A stretch of DNA of 46,909 nucleotides from CAZWSC01 sp964636385 (GTDB lineage Bacteria; Eisenbacteria; RBG-16-71-46; CAIMUX01): positions 1 to 46,909 of the forward strand of contig CAZWSC010000021.1 in assembly GCA_964636385.1 (NCBI GenBank), given 5' to 3'. Position numbers and translations under genes: made by a program. Positions 24,444 to 34,131 of this stretch are shown here, in pieces. Each line of letters starts with the position of its first letter. Within the stretch, counting starts at the first letter, position 1. The notes beneath the pieces are model-generated. The model saw only the letters and a list, made by a program, of their open reading frames with translations. It was not told the DNA's origin and searched no databases.

Positions 24444-27400
24444 CTAGGCGTTTGGCAGCCGGGGCGGTCTGCGCGATGGGCGCTTCTTCATCGGCGGAAC
24501 CCTCGGCTTCGTCCTGTTGATCAGCTTCTCCACCTCGGCCAGGCCCCGCTCCAGCTGCGGATCCTTACCGGCTGCATGATCCTGAGGCCTGAACAGCACC
24601 TCGATGTCCGGGTCGGTCCCGTAGTTCTCCACTGCGTACTCGACATCCTCGAACCAGAAGGCGAACTCGGGCTGGGTGGTGATGGTGCCGTCCACGAGTG
24701 AGTGCCGGGGCCATATGCCGACGACGCCCCCCCAGGTGCGGGTTCCGATCAACGGCCCGAGGCCGAGCATCTTGAAGCAGTGGCTGAAGATGTCGCCGTC
24801 GGAGCCGGCCCACTCATCGGTGAGCGCGGCCATCGGCCCCATGGGCGCGTCCATGGGATACGACTCCGGGGTGCCCCAGCGGTTGACGTCGTACGCGATC
24901 CTCCTGCGCATCAGCTTCTGCAGGAGGAGCTGCGAGACGTGTCCGCCGCCGTTGTGCCTGACGTCGATGATCAGGCCCTGGTGATTCACCTCCTGCAGGT
25001 AGTGGCGATGGAACTCGGAGTAGCCCTCCGGCCCCATGTCGGGAATGTGCACGTATCCCACGCGGCCGCGGGACCTGGCGTGCACCCACGCGCGGTTGCG
25101 CTCCACCCAGTCGCGATAGCGCAGGCCCATCTCCTGCCTCAGTGTCGTCACCACCACACTGCGTGCAGCTGCAGGACGCGATCCCCTGCCCGGTGATCGC
25201 ACGGTGAGTTCCACATCGCGTGCCGCGCAGTGGACCAGGAGTTGATGCGGCGATGTGTCCCTGCCCACCGGCCGGCCCTCCACTTCGAGGATCTCGTCGC
25301 CCTCGGCCACATTCACGCCCGGGGCAGCCAGCGGGGATGCCTTCTCGCCGAGCCAGCTGTCCCCTGCCGGGATCCTCGCCACGTGCCAGGCCCCCGTCTT
25401 TGGATCCTGTTCGAGGTCGGCCCCCAGGAACCCCTGGTGCCAGCTGGAGACACTGCGGTAGTCGCCGCCCAGTTCGTAGCAGTGCGAGGTTCCCAGTTCG
25501 CCCTGCATCTCCCACAGCAGATCCGAGAACTCGGTGCGCGCGGCGACCCGGTCGACCAGCGGAAGATAGCGGTTGTGCACATCCTCCCAGTCGACCCCCG
25601 ACATGTCGGGTGTCCAGAACTGGTCCCGCTGCAGCCGCCAGGCTTCGCGGAACATCTGCTTCCACTCCTCGCCCGGGATGACCTCGACTCGTATGCGGTT
25701 CAGGTCAACCCAGCCGCTTTCACGCCCCGGTTCGTCCTTGGGCGGCTTGCCTTCCGCCTTGAACGACACCGGCACGGCGCGGATTCGGTTGCCGCACCTG
25801 ATCCCGAGGACCTTGGAGTCGCCTGACAGTGCGAAGGAGGTTACTCCATCGCTGACTGTCTCGGTCTTCTGCTCGTTCAGGAGGTAGGCCTGCAGAAGCG
25901 ACTTTGCCTCCGGCTCTGCGGACGCCCAGGTCCTGTTCAGGCTTCCCTCCGGCTGTACGGATGTGAAGAAGACACGATCGGCTGTGCCCATGATCTGTGT
26001 ATAAATCCCCTCGGGGACCGGGAATGCCGTGACGCGGCTCTCGATGCCGTCCAGGTCGATGCGGACAGGCTCCGGCCCTTCGCTCTTCCTCCCCTTCTTC
26101 GGCTTGTCCTCCCCTTCGGGCGCGCCTGGCGGGGGTGCGCCTGGAGCCCGCGGAAGCCGTGTGCCCGCGGCGAAGGGGGAGAAGGTGTCCTTCTGCAGAG
26201 GTATCAGATACGGCCGCATCCCCTTCGGAAAACCGAGGTCGAAGAAGATGTTGTCATAGACCGGGTCGTATGTGCGCCGCGACAGGAAGTATAGATAGCG
26301 GCCGGACGGATCGAAGTGCGGTTCACTGTCCGAGAACTCAGACCTGGTCACCTGCGTTACCTTGCCCGTGGATGGCTGATACAGGTGTATGGACGAGGTG
26401 CGGCTGGTGTCGGCGAACCCGTAGGCCAGCCACTTTCCGTCCGGTGACCAGGCGATACCCTGTATGAGGAAGTGCCTGCTGTGTTCGACGAGTTTGCTCC
26501 TCCCGGTTGCCAGGTTCACGAGGTGGAGTTCCTGGCGCTGGTTGGCAAGTGCGAGGAGGTCGCCGCCCGCAGGAGCGGGGACGAGGCTGACGGCGCGGCC
26601 GAAGTCTCCCCGGATTCGCTTAATGCGGCTGCTGCTGCGCGGCCTGCCCTTCTCGCCTGCCGGGAAGATGATCAGGCTCTCCTCGCCGCCCTCGTCGGTG
26701 ATCGCGGCGATTCGCTTGCCGTCGGAAAGCCACACTGCCAGCCTGTAGCGGGATGAACTCACGGCCCCGTGCCGGACCGGTGCCCCCTCCCACAGACCCA
26801 TCGTGTACAACCCGCCGCGGTTCACGGTGGCCAGGGAGTGGCCCTGGGGGTGCAGGGAGAATCCCTCCAGGTGCTTCGCTGCCGGAGCGAACTTGCGCGA
26901 CCTCTGGGCCTGCGGGCTGGCGAGGTGTATCTCGAGCTTTCTGGACTCGTCCGTCGCGGTATCCAGCAGGTACAGATCCCCGCCGGCGTGGTATGCGATC
27001 CGGCCGCCCTGGGCGGACGGGAACCTGGCGTAGAACCCCTCGTGGTGCGTGTGACGCTTCAGTCCGCGCCCCGTTGGAGTGCAGGAGTAGATGTTCCCGT
27101 GTCCCTCATGGTCCGAGAGGAAGAAGATCCGCCCGTTCATCCACATGGGACTCGCGAGGTTTCCCTCCAGGCGGATGAGGGGACGGAAGCCGCCGTCTCC
27201 GGTGCGGTCGATCCAGAGGGTGCCGGCCGTACCTCCGCGGTATCGCTTCCAGCGCGCAGGGTCGAACATGCCCCGCGCCAGCACACGGCCCTTGCCGCCG
27301 GGTTCGTGCGCAAGCATTCTGCCCGGTCCCAGGTTCAGCGGCCTGGGATGGCCGCCCTGCACGGGAATCGAGTAGAACCGCATTTCGCCGCGGAGTGCAG

Positions 27401-27728
27401 CCTGGTAGTCGGTGGACAGGATCAGGGAACGCCCGTCGGGCGACCATCCTGCCGGGAAGGTCATGCCGCCCAGCCAGGTCTGCCTTGCGGGAGGTCCGCC
27501 CTGCGAATCGACCATGTATATCTCCAGGGGGCCGTCCTCCATCGCGGAGAAGGCGATCCGCGAGCCGTCCGGGGAGAATGCCGGGAACAGGGCCGTTCCT
27601 GCGTGGGCGGTCAACCTGCGCGCATTTCCCCCTTCCGTTGAGACGCACCACAGGTCGTCTTCGCAGACGAAGACTATGCTGTCGCCGTGAAGCGCCGGGT
27701 GGCGGTAGTAGCCGTTCTGTGTCTTCAT
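24444..27728 (-). CDS. Tricorn-type S41 protease, without signal peptide
   Basis: A 1094-residue protein close to the size of archaeal tricorn. The N-terminal half has WD40/TolB-like propeller repeats of the form FSPDGSRIAFSA, WSPDGRSLILS, WSPDGKWLAYGF. From about residue 690 follow the core domains and a PDZ (EVEGRPVG, about 845) and the S41 protease domain: GTSHCYELGGDY with the catalytic His, VRHNGGGHVSQ, and AGSDGD with nucleophile Ser976, then TWGGVVG and QPEFAFW with the expected Glu. The N-terminus MKTQNGYYRHPALHGDS starts directly in the first propeller blade, so it should be cytoplasmic. ATG overlaps the stop of the exported paralogue. Tricorn trims peptides released by larger proteases. 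Confidence 0.93.
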   Translation of the reverse strand: MKTQNGYYRHPALHGDSIVFVCEDDLWCVSTEGGNARRLTAHAGTALFPAFSPDGSRIAFSAMEDGPLEIYMVDSQGGPPARQTWLGGMTFPAGWSPDGRSLILSTDYQAALRGEMRFYSIPVQGGHPRPLNLGPGRMLAHEPGGKGRVLARGMFDPARWKRYRGGTAGTLWIDRTGDGGFRPLIRLEGNLASPMWMNGRIFFLSDHEGHGNIYSCTPTGRGLKRHTHHEGFYARFPSAQGGRIAYHAGGDLYLLDTATDESRKLEIHLASPQAQRSRKFAPAAKHLEGFSLHPQGHSLATVNRGGLYTMGLWEGAPVRHGAVSSSRYRLAVWLSDGKRIAAITDEGGEESLIIFPAGEKGRPRSSSRIKRIRGDFGRAVSLVPAPAGGDLLALANQRQELHLVNLATGRSKLVEHSRHFLIQGIAWSPDGKWLAYGFADTSRTSSIHLYQPSTGKVTQVTRSEFSDSEPHFDPSGRYLYFLSRRTYDPVYDNIFFDLGFPKGMRPYLIPLQKDTFSPFAAGTRLPRAPGAPPPGAPEGEDKPKKGRKSEGPEPVRIDLDGIESRVTAFPVPEGIYTQIMGTADRVFFTSVQPEGSLNRTWASAEPEAKSLLQAYLLNEQKTETVSDGVTSFALSGDSKVLGIRCGNRIRAVPVSFKAEGKPPKDEPGRESGWVDLNRIRVEVIPGEEWKQMFREAWRLQRDQFWTPDMSGVDWEDVHNRYLPLVDRVAARTEFSDLLWEMQGELGTSHCYELGGDYRSVSSWHQGFLGADLEQDPKTGAWHVARIPAGDSWLGEKASPLAAPGVNVAEGDEILEVEGRPVGRDTSPHQLLVHCAARDVELTVRSPGRGSRPAAARSVVVTTLRQEMGLRYRDWVERNRAWVHARSRGRVGYVHIPDMGPEGYSEFHRHYLQEVNHQGLIIDVRHNGGGHVSQLLLQKLMRRRIAYDVNRWGTPESYPMDAPMGPMAALTDEWAGSDGDIFSHCFKMLGLGPLIGTRTWGGVVGIWPRHSLVDGTITTQPEFAFWFEDVEYAVENYGTDPDIEVLFRPQDHAAGKDPQLERGLAEVEKLINRTKPRVPPMKKRPSRRPPRLPNA

Positions 27729-30700
27729 CGAGGATCCTCTCTTTCGTCTGTTCCGTCAGGCTGTACGGCCCGGTCCAGTTCGGACTCGAATGCCCTGCGG
27801 CTCTTGTCCGGCGCAGGGCCGAAAACGGGCAGTTCGGGCGGATTCGCCGCGTGCAGCTTCATCACCTCTTCTATTCCCCTTTCCAGCTGCCTGTCAATCC
27901 CTGCGCCGAGTTCCTGCGGGAGATTGTCCACCTCGATGTCAGGGATGACACCCTTCCCCTCGAGGCCCCAGCCCGCGGCCTTGTCCCACCAGGCGAACTC
28001 CGGGTTTGTCACCATTCCGCCGTCCACAAGGGGCCTGCCGCCGCGGATCCCTATCACTCCGCCCCACGAGCGTGTTCCAATGACAGGCGCCAGTTCCGCC
28101 AGTTGCACCGCGTATGGGAAGATGTCCCCGTCCGAGCCTGCGAACTCGTTGGTCAGAACAACGAAAGGACCGTTCAGAACCCGGCTCGGATAGGTGGAGA
28201 CCGATCCCCACCGCATGCGGTCCCAGCTGAGTATCTCCCTCTGGAACCGGGCGAGCAGCAGTTGCGACACGAAACCGCCGCCGTTCCACCGCATGTCGAC
28301 GATCATCCCTTCCCTGTAGAGCTGGGGATAGAACCACCTGTCGAACTCCACGAGCCCGCGAATCCCCATGTCCGGGACATGTATGTAGCCGATCCTGCCG
28401 CCGGTCTGTTCGGCGACATGCTCGCGGTTGCGGCGCACCCAGTCGGCGTACACAAGCGCATGGTCGCTCCCAAGCGGTTTTGCAATGACCTGCCGGGCCC
28501 CCTCCGACGAGGGGCGGGTGTTGACAGTCAGAAGCACCGGCACCTCCGCCATGTTCTCGAAGTGCCCCTCGAACGGCCTGTCCTGTGCAAAGGGGCGCTG
28601 GTTCACCCCGAGGATGTAGTCCCCCTCGTTGACACCCACTCCGGGTTCGAGCAGGGGCGAGCGCAGGTTGTCGTTCGGATCTCCACGGAAGATCCTCTCC
28701 ACCCGGAAGAAGGCCCCTTCGCGGCGGAACATCGCTCCGAGGAGCCCCGTCGGCCTGCGTGGCACCGCCCGGTCGGGGTCTCCTCCCCAGATGTACGTGT
28801 GCGATGTGGAGAGTTCGCCGATCAGCTCCGCCAGAATGTCCCGCAGATCCCCGCGGGTGGTAATGGTCGGAAGCAGTGATGCGTACTGATCGCGCACCTT
28901 CTCCCAGTCCACACCGTGCATGGAGGCGTCCCAGTAGAAGTCGCGCATGTTGCGCCAGGCCTCGAAGAACATCTGCCGCCACTCCTCGCGCGGGTCGAGG
29001 GTGATCCTGATGCCGCCCAGATCTACCGCCGAGTCCGAGAGGTCATCCCCCGGGGGCGACCCGGCTCCGATCACGAACAGGCTGCCGCCGCCCTTGTTTA
29101 CACAGATCTTGTCCGCCTTCGGCTGAAGGTGATAGGAGGCCACGCCGGCCATAAACGGCTTGCTCTCCCTGTCCTCGAGTGAGTAGCTCATCAGGACCGA
29201 CTGCGGCCCTGTCTCGCCGTTCTCCTTCTCCTCGTTCGATCCGCGTGTGGGGTAGGCCAGGTGGAAGAGCCTGCCGGATGCCGCGCCGAGTCCGTAGTAG
29301 TTGCCCGGCTCCACGGGCAGCTCGATGATCCGTGACGAGAGGCCCTCGAACTCGATCTCCACCGGCTTCGGCGGCTCGTCATCCTTCTTCTCCTTGGCCG
29401 CGTCCTTCTTCCCCTCCTTCTTCCGTGCAGCGTCGTCCCTGGAGGGTGGCAGGCCCGCTTTGTCCTGCAGCGGGTTTTCCACGTCGGGGCGCAACAGGGC
29501 TGTGTATATCCTGGTCGGTTTGATGTTGACGCTTTCGAAGTCCCTGGATCCGAAGAGCGGATTGACCGCCCGGTTGCTCAGGAAGTGGAGGTAGCGGCCG
29601 TCGGGATCCCAGACCGGGTCAAGGTCATCGGTCGTCCAGGAAGTGACCTGGTGCGCCCTCTTCTCCTTCGTGTCGTAGATGAAGATCGATCCCCACCCGA
29701 TCGAGTTGTTCTTCGCATAGGCGAGCCAGCGTCCATCGGGGCTCCACGTGTAGTTGCGGATCTCGGAGTGCTCGTCGCGGTCGGCCACGCGCCGTTCGCC
29801 ACCCTTGGCGGGTGCGACGTACAGGGTGTAGGTCATGTCTGCATATGCGATCCACTTCCCGTCCGGTGACCAAACCGGGTCGAAGTGGTATCCGGTGAGA
29901 TCGGGCGCCTTGATCTCCTTCACACCTCCGCGGCCCCAGGAGTCGGCGGTGACGATAGCCTCCTCGCCGGATTCATCCGTGATGTATACGATGCGCTCTC
30001 CGGCCGGGTCGATGCCGATCCCCCTCTCGCGGGCGCCGCTGCCGCCGGTCAGCCCCAGGGTCACGCCCTTCTCGACCGGAACGGAGTAGATCTCCCCGCG
30101 GGTCACCACCAGTACGCGCTCGCCGTCCGGGGTGAGCGCATACTCGGTGAGACGGCTCGCGGGGTCAGGATAGGTTACACGAGTCAGCATCTGCTCGCTC
30201 GGGAGGTCGATCCCGATCGGGATGTCGCTTCCGTCGGCAGGGTTGAACAGGCGGATGCCTCCGGCGTGCATGTACACGATCCGGCCGTCGGGGCCCATTC
30301 CCGGAAGCCTGGCGTCCCACTCTGCGTGATCCGTGTGGCGGCGGCGGTCGGAGCCGTCCGGCAGAATGGACCATATGTTCGCCGTGCCGCCCTTGTCGCT
30401 GAGGAAGTAGATCCGTCCGCCGTGCCACATCGGCGCAGCGTCCATTCCGTCGAACGAGGTCACCGGCCGGAAGTCCGCCTTCTCCGAATCGCCCACCCAG
30501 ATGTCCGGCGCCGTTCCGCCCCGGTAGCGCTTCCATGTGCCTCCTCCGGATGTGCGCGTGAAGGCCCACATGCCGGTCTGCGGGTCGATGTCCAGATCGG
30601 TGCACCAGCCGAGCGGAAGCTGCGTGATCTCCCCGCCGTCTGCGGGCACCCTGAAGACCTGGCTGTTGTGATGGGGCTCATGACGGCTGCTCCTGAAGAT

Positions 30701-31168
30701 GACGCTCCCGCCGTCAGGGGTCCAGCCCAGGACATGATCCCATCCGGGATGCCAGGTAAGGCGCCTGGCGATTCCGCCCGGCAGGTCCATCACGTAGACA
30801 TCCTGGTTGCCGTCGTACTCGCCTGAGAACGCGATCTTCGATCCGTCGGGTGAGAAGCGGGCGCCCGTTTCGAAACCGGGGTGGGAGGTGATCCTGTGGA
30901 CATCGACCGCGCCCGCGCCCTCCAGGCCGGCCATCCAGATGTCGCCCTCGGCTGTGAAGATGACACGATCTCCATGGATGTCGGGGGATCGAAGGTAGCC
31001 GACCCTGGCCACGGCGCTTCCCGCACCAGGCAGGCCTGCACAGAGCAGGGCCGTAATTGTTACAAGAACCGTGCATGGCCCGTGTTTGCACAGGGCTGAT
31101 GGACGGCGGCCCGAATGGCCCTGCGCCGTGCGACGGGACCTTCCGGAAGGGTGTTCATCTGTCCGCAT
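27725..31168 (-). CDS. Tricorn-type S41 protease with N-terminal export signal
   Basis: A 1147-residue paralogue of the next gene. ATG 31168 is chosen for AGGAGGAAAG just upstream; the frame runs further 5' but without ribosome site or similarity. Residues about 30-55 (PCTVLVTITALLCAGLPGAGSAVA) form a signal peptide or membrane anchor, and VGYLRSPDIHGDRVIFTA begins the first propeller. The blades carry repeats such as FSPDGSKIAFSGEYDG and WSPDGKWIAYADM. A Lys/Glu/Asp-rich linker lies around 575-620. The protease part shows ELSTSHTYIWGGD, DMRWNGGGFVSQ, and FAGSDGDIF with Ser1012, then SWGGVIGIRGG and NPEFAWW. It likely trims peptides in the periplasm or outside the cell. First gene of a two-gene operon. 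Confidence 0.93.
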   Translation of the reverse strand: MRTDEHPSGRSRRTAQGHSGRRPSALCKHGPCTVLVTITALLCAGLPGAGSAVARVGYLRSPDIHGDRVIFTAEGDIWMAGLEGAGAVDVHRITSHPGFETGARFSPDGSKIAFSGEYDGNQDVYVMDLPGGIARRLTWHPGWDHVLGWTPDGGSVIFRSSRHEPHHNSQVFRVPADGGEITQLPLGWCTDLDIDPQTGMWAFTRTSGGGTWKRYRGGTAPDIWVGDSEKADFRPVTSFDGMDAAPMWHGGRIYFLSDKGGTANIWSILPDGSDRRRHTDHAEWDARLPGMGPDGRIVYMHAGGIRLFNPADGSDIPIGIDLPSEQMLTRVTYPDPASRLTEYALTPDGERVLVVTRGEIYSVPVEKGVTLGLTGGSGARERGIGIDPAGERIVYITDESGEEAIVTADSWGRGGVKEIKAPDLTGYHFDPVWSPDGKWIAYADMTYTLYVAPAKGGERRVADRDEHSEIRNYTWSPDGRWLAYAKNNSIGWGSIFIYDTKEKRAHQVTSWTTDDLDPVWDPDGRYLHFLSNRAVNPLFGSRDFESVNIKPTRIYTALLRPDVENPLQDKAGLPPSRDDAARKKEGKKDAAKEKKDDEPPKPVEIEFEGLSSRIIELPVEPGNYYGLGAASGRLFHLAYPTRGSNEEKENGETGPQSVLMSYSLEDRESKPFMAGVASYHLQPKADKICVNKGGGSLFVIGAGSPPGDDLSDSAVDLGGIRITLDPREEWRQMFFEAWRNMRDFYWDASMHGVDWEKVRDQYASLLPTITTRGDLRDILAELIGELSTSHTYIWGGDPDRAVPRRPTGLLGAMFRREGAFFRVERIFRGDPNDNLRSPLLEPGVGVNEGDYILGVNQRPFAQDRPFEGHFENMAEVPVLLTVNTRPSSEGARQVIAKPLGSDHALVYADWVRRNREHVAEQTGGRIGYIHVPDMGIRGLVEFDRWFYPQLYREGMIVDMRWNGGGFVSQLLLARFQREILSWDRMRWGSVSTYPSRVLNGPFVVLTNEFAGSDGDIFPYAVQLAELAPVIGTRSWGGVIGIRGGRPLVDGGMVTNPEFAWWDKAAGWGLEGKGVIPDIEVDNLPQELGAGIDRQLERGIEEVMKLHAANPPELPVFGPAPDKSRRAFESELDRAVQPDGTDEREDPR

Positions 31169-31454
31169 CTTTCCTCCTGGGTGGATCGGACGCTGTCCTC
31201 CCGGGTCCGGCCCGGGAACGGTGGCCATTCTGACACCAGGCCAGCGTGCACACCAGCGCCCCGATACGACGGGACCCAGGCCTGGAGTTTCCGGAGATTG
31301 GCGAATCGCATGGCGTGCAGACGGCCGATCCGGCATAGTCCCGGTGGCCGGACTCTGCCCGCAGTATCCGCGGGTGTATCCGGTGTCGCAGTGAAGGATT
31401 CGCGGGCACTGCCGGTCCAGGAACAGGAACAGCCGGAGAGGAGTCAGTGACACC

Positions 31455-31916
31455 ATGCAGCCGGAGATCGGGCCGCGAAGCGAGGTATCGCTTCGCGAGA
31501 TCACAGAGGAAACCGTGAGGGAGATCTGCGAGCTTGCCGTGACCAGGGAGCAGGAGGAGTTCGTCGCACCCAACGCGGTTTCACTGGCGCAGGCCCTGTT
31601 CAGCTCCACCGCCTGGTATCGCGCCATCTACGCCGGCGAGACGCCCGTCGGCTTCGTCATGCTGGACGAAGACCTGGAGGACGGCGAAGTCTTCATCTGG
31701 CGGATGATGATCGCCGCCGGATACCAGAGAATGGGATTCGGGGGGCGCGCCATCGAGGAGGTGATCAGGCATGCACGCAGCCGGAACGGCGTGGAGTGTG
31801 TGCTCACCAGCGTCGTCCAGGCAGACGGCGGGCCGCAGGAGTTCTACGAGAAGTTCGGGTTCAGGCTGACCGGCGAGTACGAGGATGACGAGGCTGTGAT
31901 GGAGTTGAGGCTTTAG
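31455..31916 (+). CDS. GNAT acetyltransferase, spermidine/diamine N-acetyltransferase-like
   Basis: A 153-residue protein; ATG 31455 has GGAGAGGAG upstream. The order matches the PaiA/BltD-like subgroup: EEFVAPNAVSLAQA, WYRAIYAGETPVGFVML, WRMMIAAGYQRMGFGGRAIEEV (acetyl-CoA loop Q-x-x-G-x-G) and PQEFYEKFGFRLTGE. Relatives acetylate polyamines with acetyl-CoA, but GNAT substrate calls from sequence are uncertain. It is divergent from the tricorn operon and convergent to the amidohydrolase gene, and appears to be a single-gene unit. The 286-base gap before it shows no clear promoter. Confidence 0.87.
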   Translation: MQPEIGPRSEVSLREITEETVREICELAVTREQEEFVAPNAVSLAQALFSSTAWYRAIYAGETPVGFVMLDEDLEDGEVFIWRMMIAAGYQRMGFGGRAIEEVIRHARSRNGVECVLTSVVQADGGPQEFYEKFGFRLTGEYEDDEAVMELRL

Positions 31917-31927
31917 CGTCACCCCGC

Positions 31928-32758
31928 CTAGCGCCCCGGCGGATCTGCAGCGCTCAGCAGCGCGGCTGCGAGGCTTCCCGCGCAGGCCTCCCTGATCCCC
32001 TTCCACGCGGGTGACCCGATGTGGCGCTGGTTGACCTCGAGTTCGAGCCCCAGGTACACCGATGCCGGAAAGACCCACCGCAGATGGGTGGGAAGGCTGT
32101 CGGCGGCTCCCCTGTACGGATAGTTCCTGCGGATCGCGAGGGACGGCGCCTCCCTGCGCCAGGCATCGAGCCAGTGCAGGCAGAATGCGCGTTCCTCCAC
32201 CCTGCCCGGATCATAGAGGAGTCCTGCGTCGGCCCGTCGCACTTCGCCGTCAAGCACCGGGGTGAAGGTGTGTACTCCGACGTGAACAACAAGGCGCGGG
32301 GCCTCGGGCGCGGGGGAGTGAGGCATGCGATCCCGGCTGCGTCCTCTGCGCATCCGGCTGCATCTGCCGCGCATCCGTCCGCGGGTCTTCGCCGCACATG
32401 ACTCCGGCGGCGCAATGGCCCCCCGCACGGAGTCCTCAACGGCATTCCGGTGCGGATGGTACCATCGCCTCATGATCTTCGCCTTTTCCTCCAGATGCAG
32501 CCCTGAGGTGATCTCCGAGAATAGGCCCGGATGCCCAGGCGACCTGTTTGCCTCGACAAGCAGGCGGGTCACATGACATGCGAAAAGGGGCGCGCCCAGT
32601 TTCGAGGACAGAAACCGCGCGAGACCGAGTGCGCCGGGGTCCCATCCCCGGTGGCTTGCGAGGATCCTGGTGCGGCCGCGAAAGAGCTTCCGGTACTCCG
32701 CGGGAACCCGGTTCCCCGCGTGTTCGCAGGTGAGGATCAGGCACACGTCCCGCTTCAT
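31928..32758 (-). CDS. N-formylglutamate amidohydrolase-like enzyme
   Basis: A 276-residue protein whose ATG overlaps the GCS2 stop (ATGA). It has the family signature LTCEHAGNRVPAEY (residues 9-22), SHRGWDPGALGLARFL, TRLLVEANRSP and later VHVGVHTFTPVLDGEVRRADAGLLYDP, which includes the expected metal and substrate ligands. A basic insertion (RGRMRGRCSRMRRGRSRDRM, about residues 124-145) interrupts the domain before that last motif. Named family members hydrolyse N-formylglutamate in histidine breakdown, but no hut genes are here. Its place as last gene of an amidoligase operon suggests that it cleaves an amide made or used by that pathway. Confidence 0.85.
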   Translation of the reverse strand: MKRDVCLILTCEHAGNRVPAEYRKLFRGRTRILASHRGWDPGALGLARFLSSKLGAPLFACHVTRLLVEANRSPGHPGLFSEITSGLHLEEKAKIMRRWYHPHRNAVEDSVRGAIAPPESCAAKTRGRMRGRCSRMRRGRSRDRMPHSPAPEAPRLVVHVGVHTFTPVLDGEVRRADAGLLYDPGRVEERAFCLHWLDAWRREAPSLAIRRNYPYRGAADSLPTHLRWVFPASVYLGLELEVNQRHIGSPAWKGIREACAGSLAAALLSAADPPGR

Positions 32759-34131
32759 GGCAGTGAAGCCGGGTCCGTACCGTCGAAGACGATGCCGGAT
32801 GCGAGGCAGGTCTGCAGCCGCCGGTAGACCCTGCGCATTGCCTTGCTGTCAGGCCCGGGCCCGAGCGCCCTCAGGATCCGGGTGGAGAGTGTTCCCTGCC
32901 GGAAAATGGTGTCCAGTGCGCCATCCCATCCCTCCCTGTCTGCTGTGCCGGGGGGAAGGAGTTCGCGCGCGAGACGTCGCCAGACTTCGCCCGCGGGAAC
33001 GGGCCTGTGCGGGCCGTGTTCCGGCAGGCCGAGGGCTGACAGAAGGGCGGGGTCTTCGATCACGGCGCGCTCGCCGTGCCGGATTCCCCCGGAAAGGGCC
33101 TCCACGAGCGGCTCATCAGGGATCGCGAGCAGCGCCTTCAGCGGCGCCCACCGCTCCTCGCAGAGGGCCTGTACAACCGCCGACACCAGCGCCGCCACCG
33201 CGATGTCGGCGGCGGGGCACTCCTGGATGTCGATCAGGCGGATCTCGATTGCGCCGCGGTCGAAGCGCGCGATCGCCCCCCGGGAGTTGAGCCATTCGTA
33301 CTGCAGGATTCCATCGGGGTCATGCGGCGCCATCGCCCTGTATATGCGGCTGAGAATCCTGTCGTGGTACTCCTGGATGGATCTGACCGACTCGGGGATG
33401 ACCTGGCCTGCGATCTCGGGCACTGCGCCCTGGTTCCTGCGGTAGTACTCGAGCCGGGTGTCGGCGAACCCCGTAACCTGCCCGCCGGCCACAGGAGTGG
33501 ATGCGGCGATGGCAGGGATGAGCGGCAGTACGGCCCGGATGGCGGCGTGCAGCCTTGCGAACTCGCGGTCGCCCGAGAACGGGAGGTTGATGTGCGTGGA
33601 CTGAAGATTCGACCACCCGTGTCCGCGGCAGCCGAAGATCCGGTCATAGGCGCGGTAGACCTCCGTGTATTCGTGAGGCCAGATCCTCGTCTCGGTGGCC
33701 GGGTCCATCCATGGGTGCATTCCGCCTGGAAGCAGCGCCGCGCCCAGTGGGCGCAGCAGACCGTTCGCGCGGGACACGTCGGCCTGGAAGAGGGCGGCAA
33801 GGCCCTGCAGGGAGGGTGCCGGTCCGTTCGTCTTCATCTCGAGCACGTGCAGGACTAGCTCGTTCGACCAGGAAAGGGGCCCCAGATCGACCTCGGAGGC
33901 CGACTCTCCTGCGACGGCTTCAAGGACCCTGTCTGCGGCTGGAACGATGTCGAGTGTCGCGGAGTCGACGATCATGTACTCGAGTTCGATCCCGTATCCC
34001 TCAAAGAGGCAAAGGGTTGGGAGAGGGATTCCGGCAGCCCCCGGTTTCGGGACCCGTGCGTCGCCAGATGCAGTTTCCGGTCCACCGGATCGTGACGGGA
34101 TCCCGCGGCTGTCCGGCGGACTGCCGGTCAC
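32755..34131 (-). CDS. GCS2-family carboxylate-amine ligase
   Basis: A 458-residue protein of the glutamate-cysteine ligase type 2 fold. The start is GTG 34131, overlapping the ATP-grasp stop as GTGA with GGGAGGAC upstream. Motifs: FEGYGIELEYMIVD (acidic metal ligands), LHVLEMKTNGP, GMHPWMDPATETRIWP, STHINLPFSGD and FDRGAIEIRLID. Members such as YbdK form gamma-glutamyl-type amide bonds with ATP. The first 35 residues are a Pro/Gly-rich extension. Within this operon it is the second ATP-dependent amide ligase, next to a RimK-type enzyme, which suggests stepwise building of a small peptide or of a tag on a protein. Confidence 0.9.
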   Translation of the reverse strand: MTGSPPDSRGIPSRSGGPETASGDARVPKPGAAGIPLPTLCLFEGYGIELEYMIVDSATLDIVPAADRVLEAVAGESASEVDLGPLSWSNELVLHVLEMKTNGPAPSLQGLAALFQADVSRANGLLRPLGAALLPGGMHPWMDPATETRIWPHEYTEVYRAYDRIFGCRGHGWSNLQSTHINLPFSGDREFARLHAAIRAVLPLIPAIAASTPVAGGQVTGFADTRLEYYRRNQGAVPEIAGQVIPESVRSIQEYHDRILSRIYRAMAPHDPDGILQYEWLNSRGAIARFDRGAIEIRLIDIQECPAADIAVAALVSAVVQALCEERWAPLKALLAIPDEPLVEALSGGIRHGERAVIEDPALLSALGLPEHGPHRPVPAGEVWRRLARELLPPGTADREGWDGALDTIFRQGTLSTRILRALGPGPDSKAMRRVYRRLQTCLASGIVFDGTDPASLP

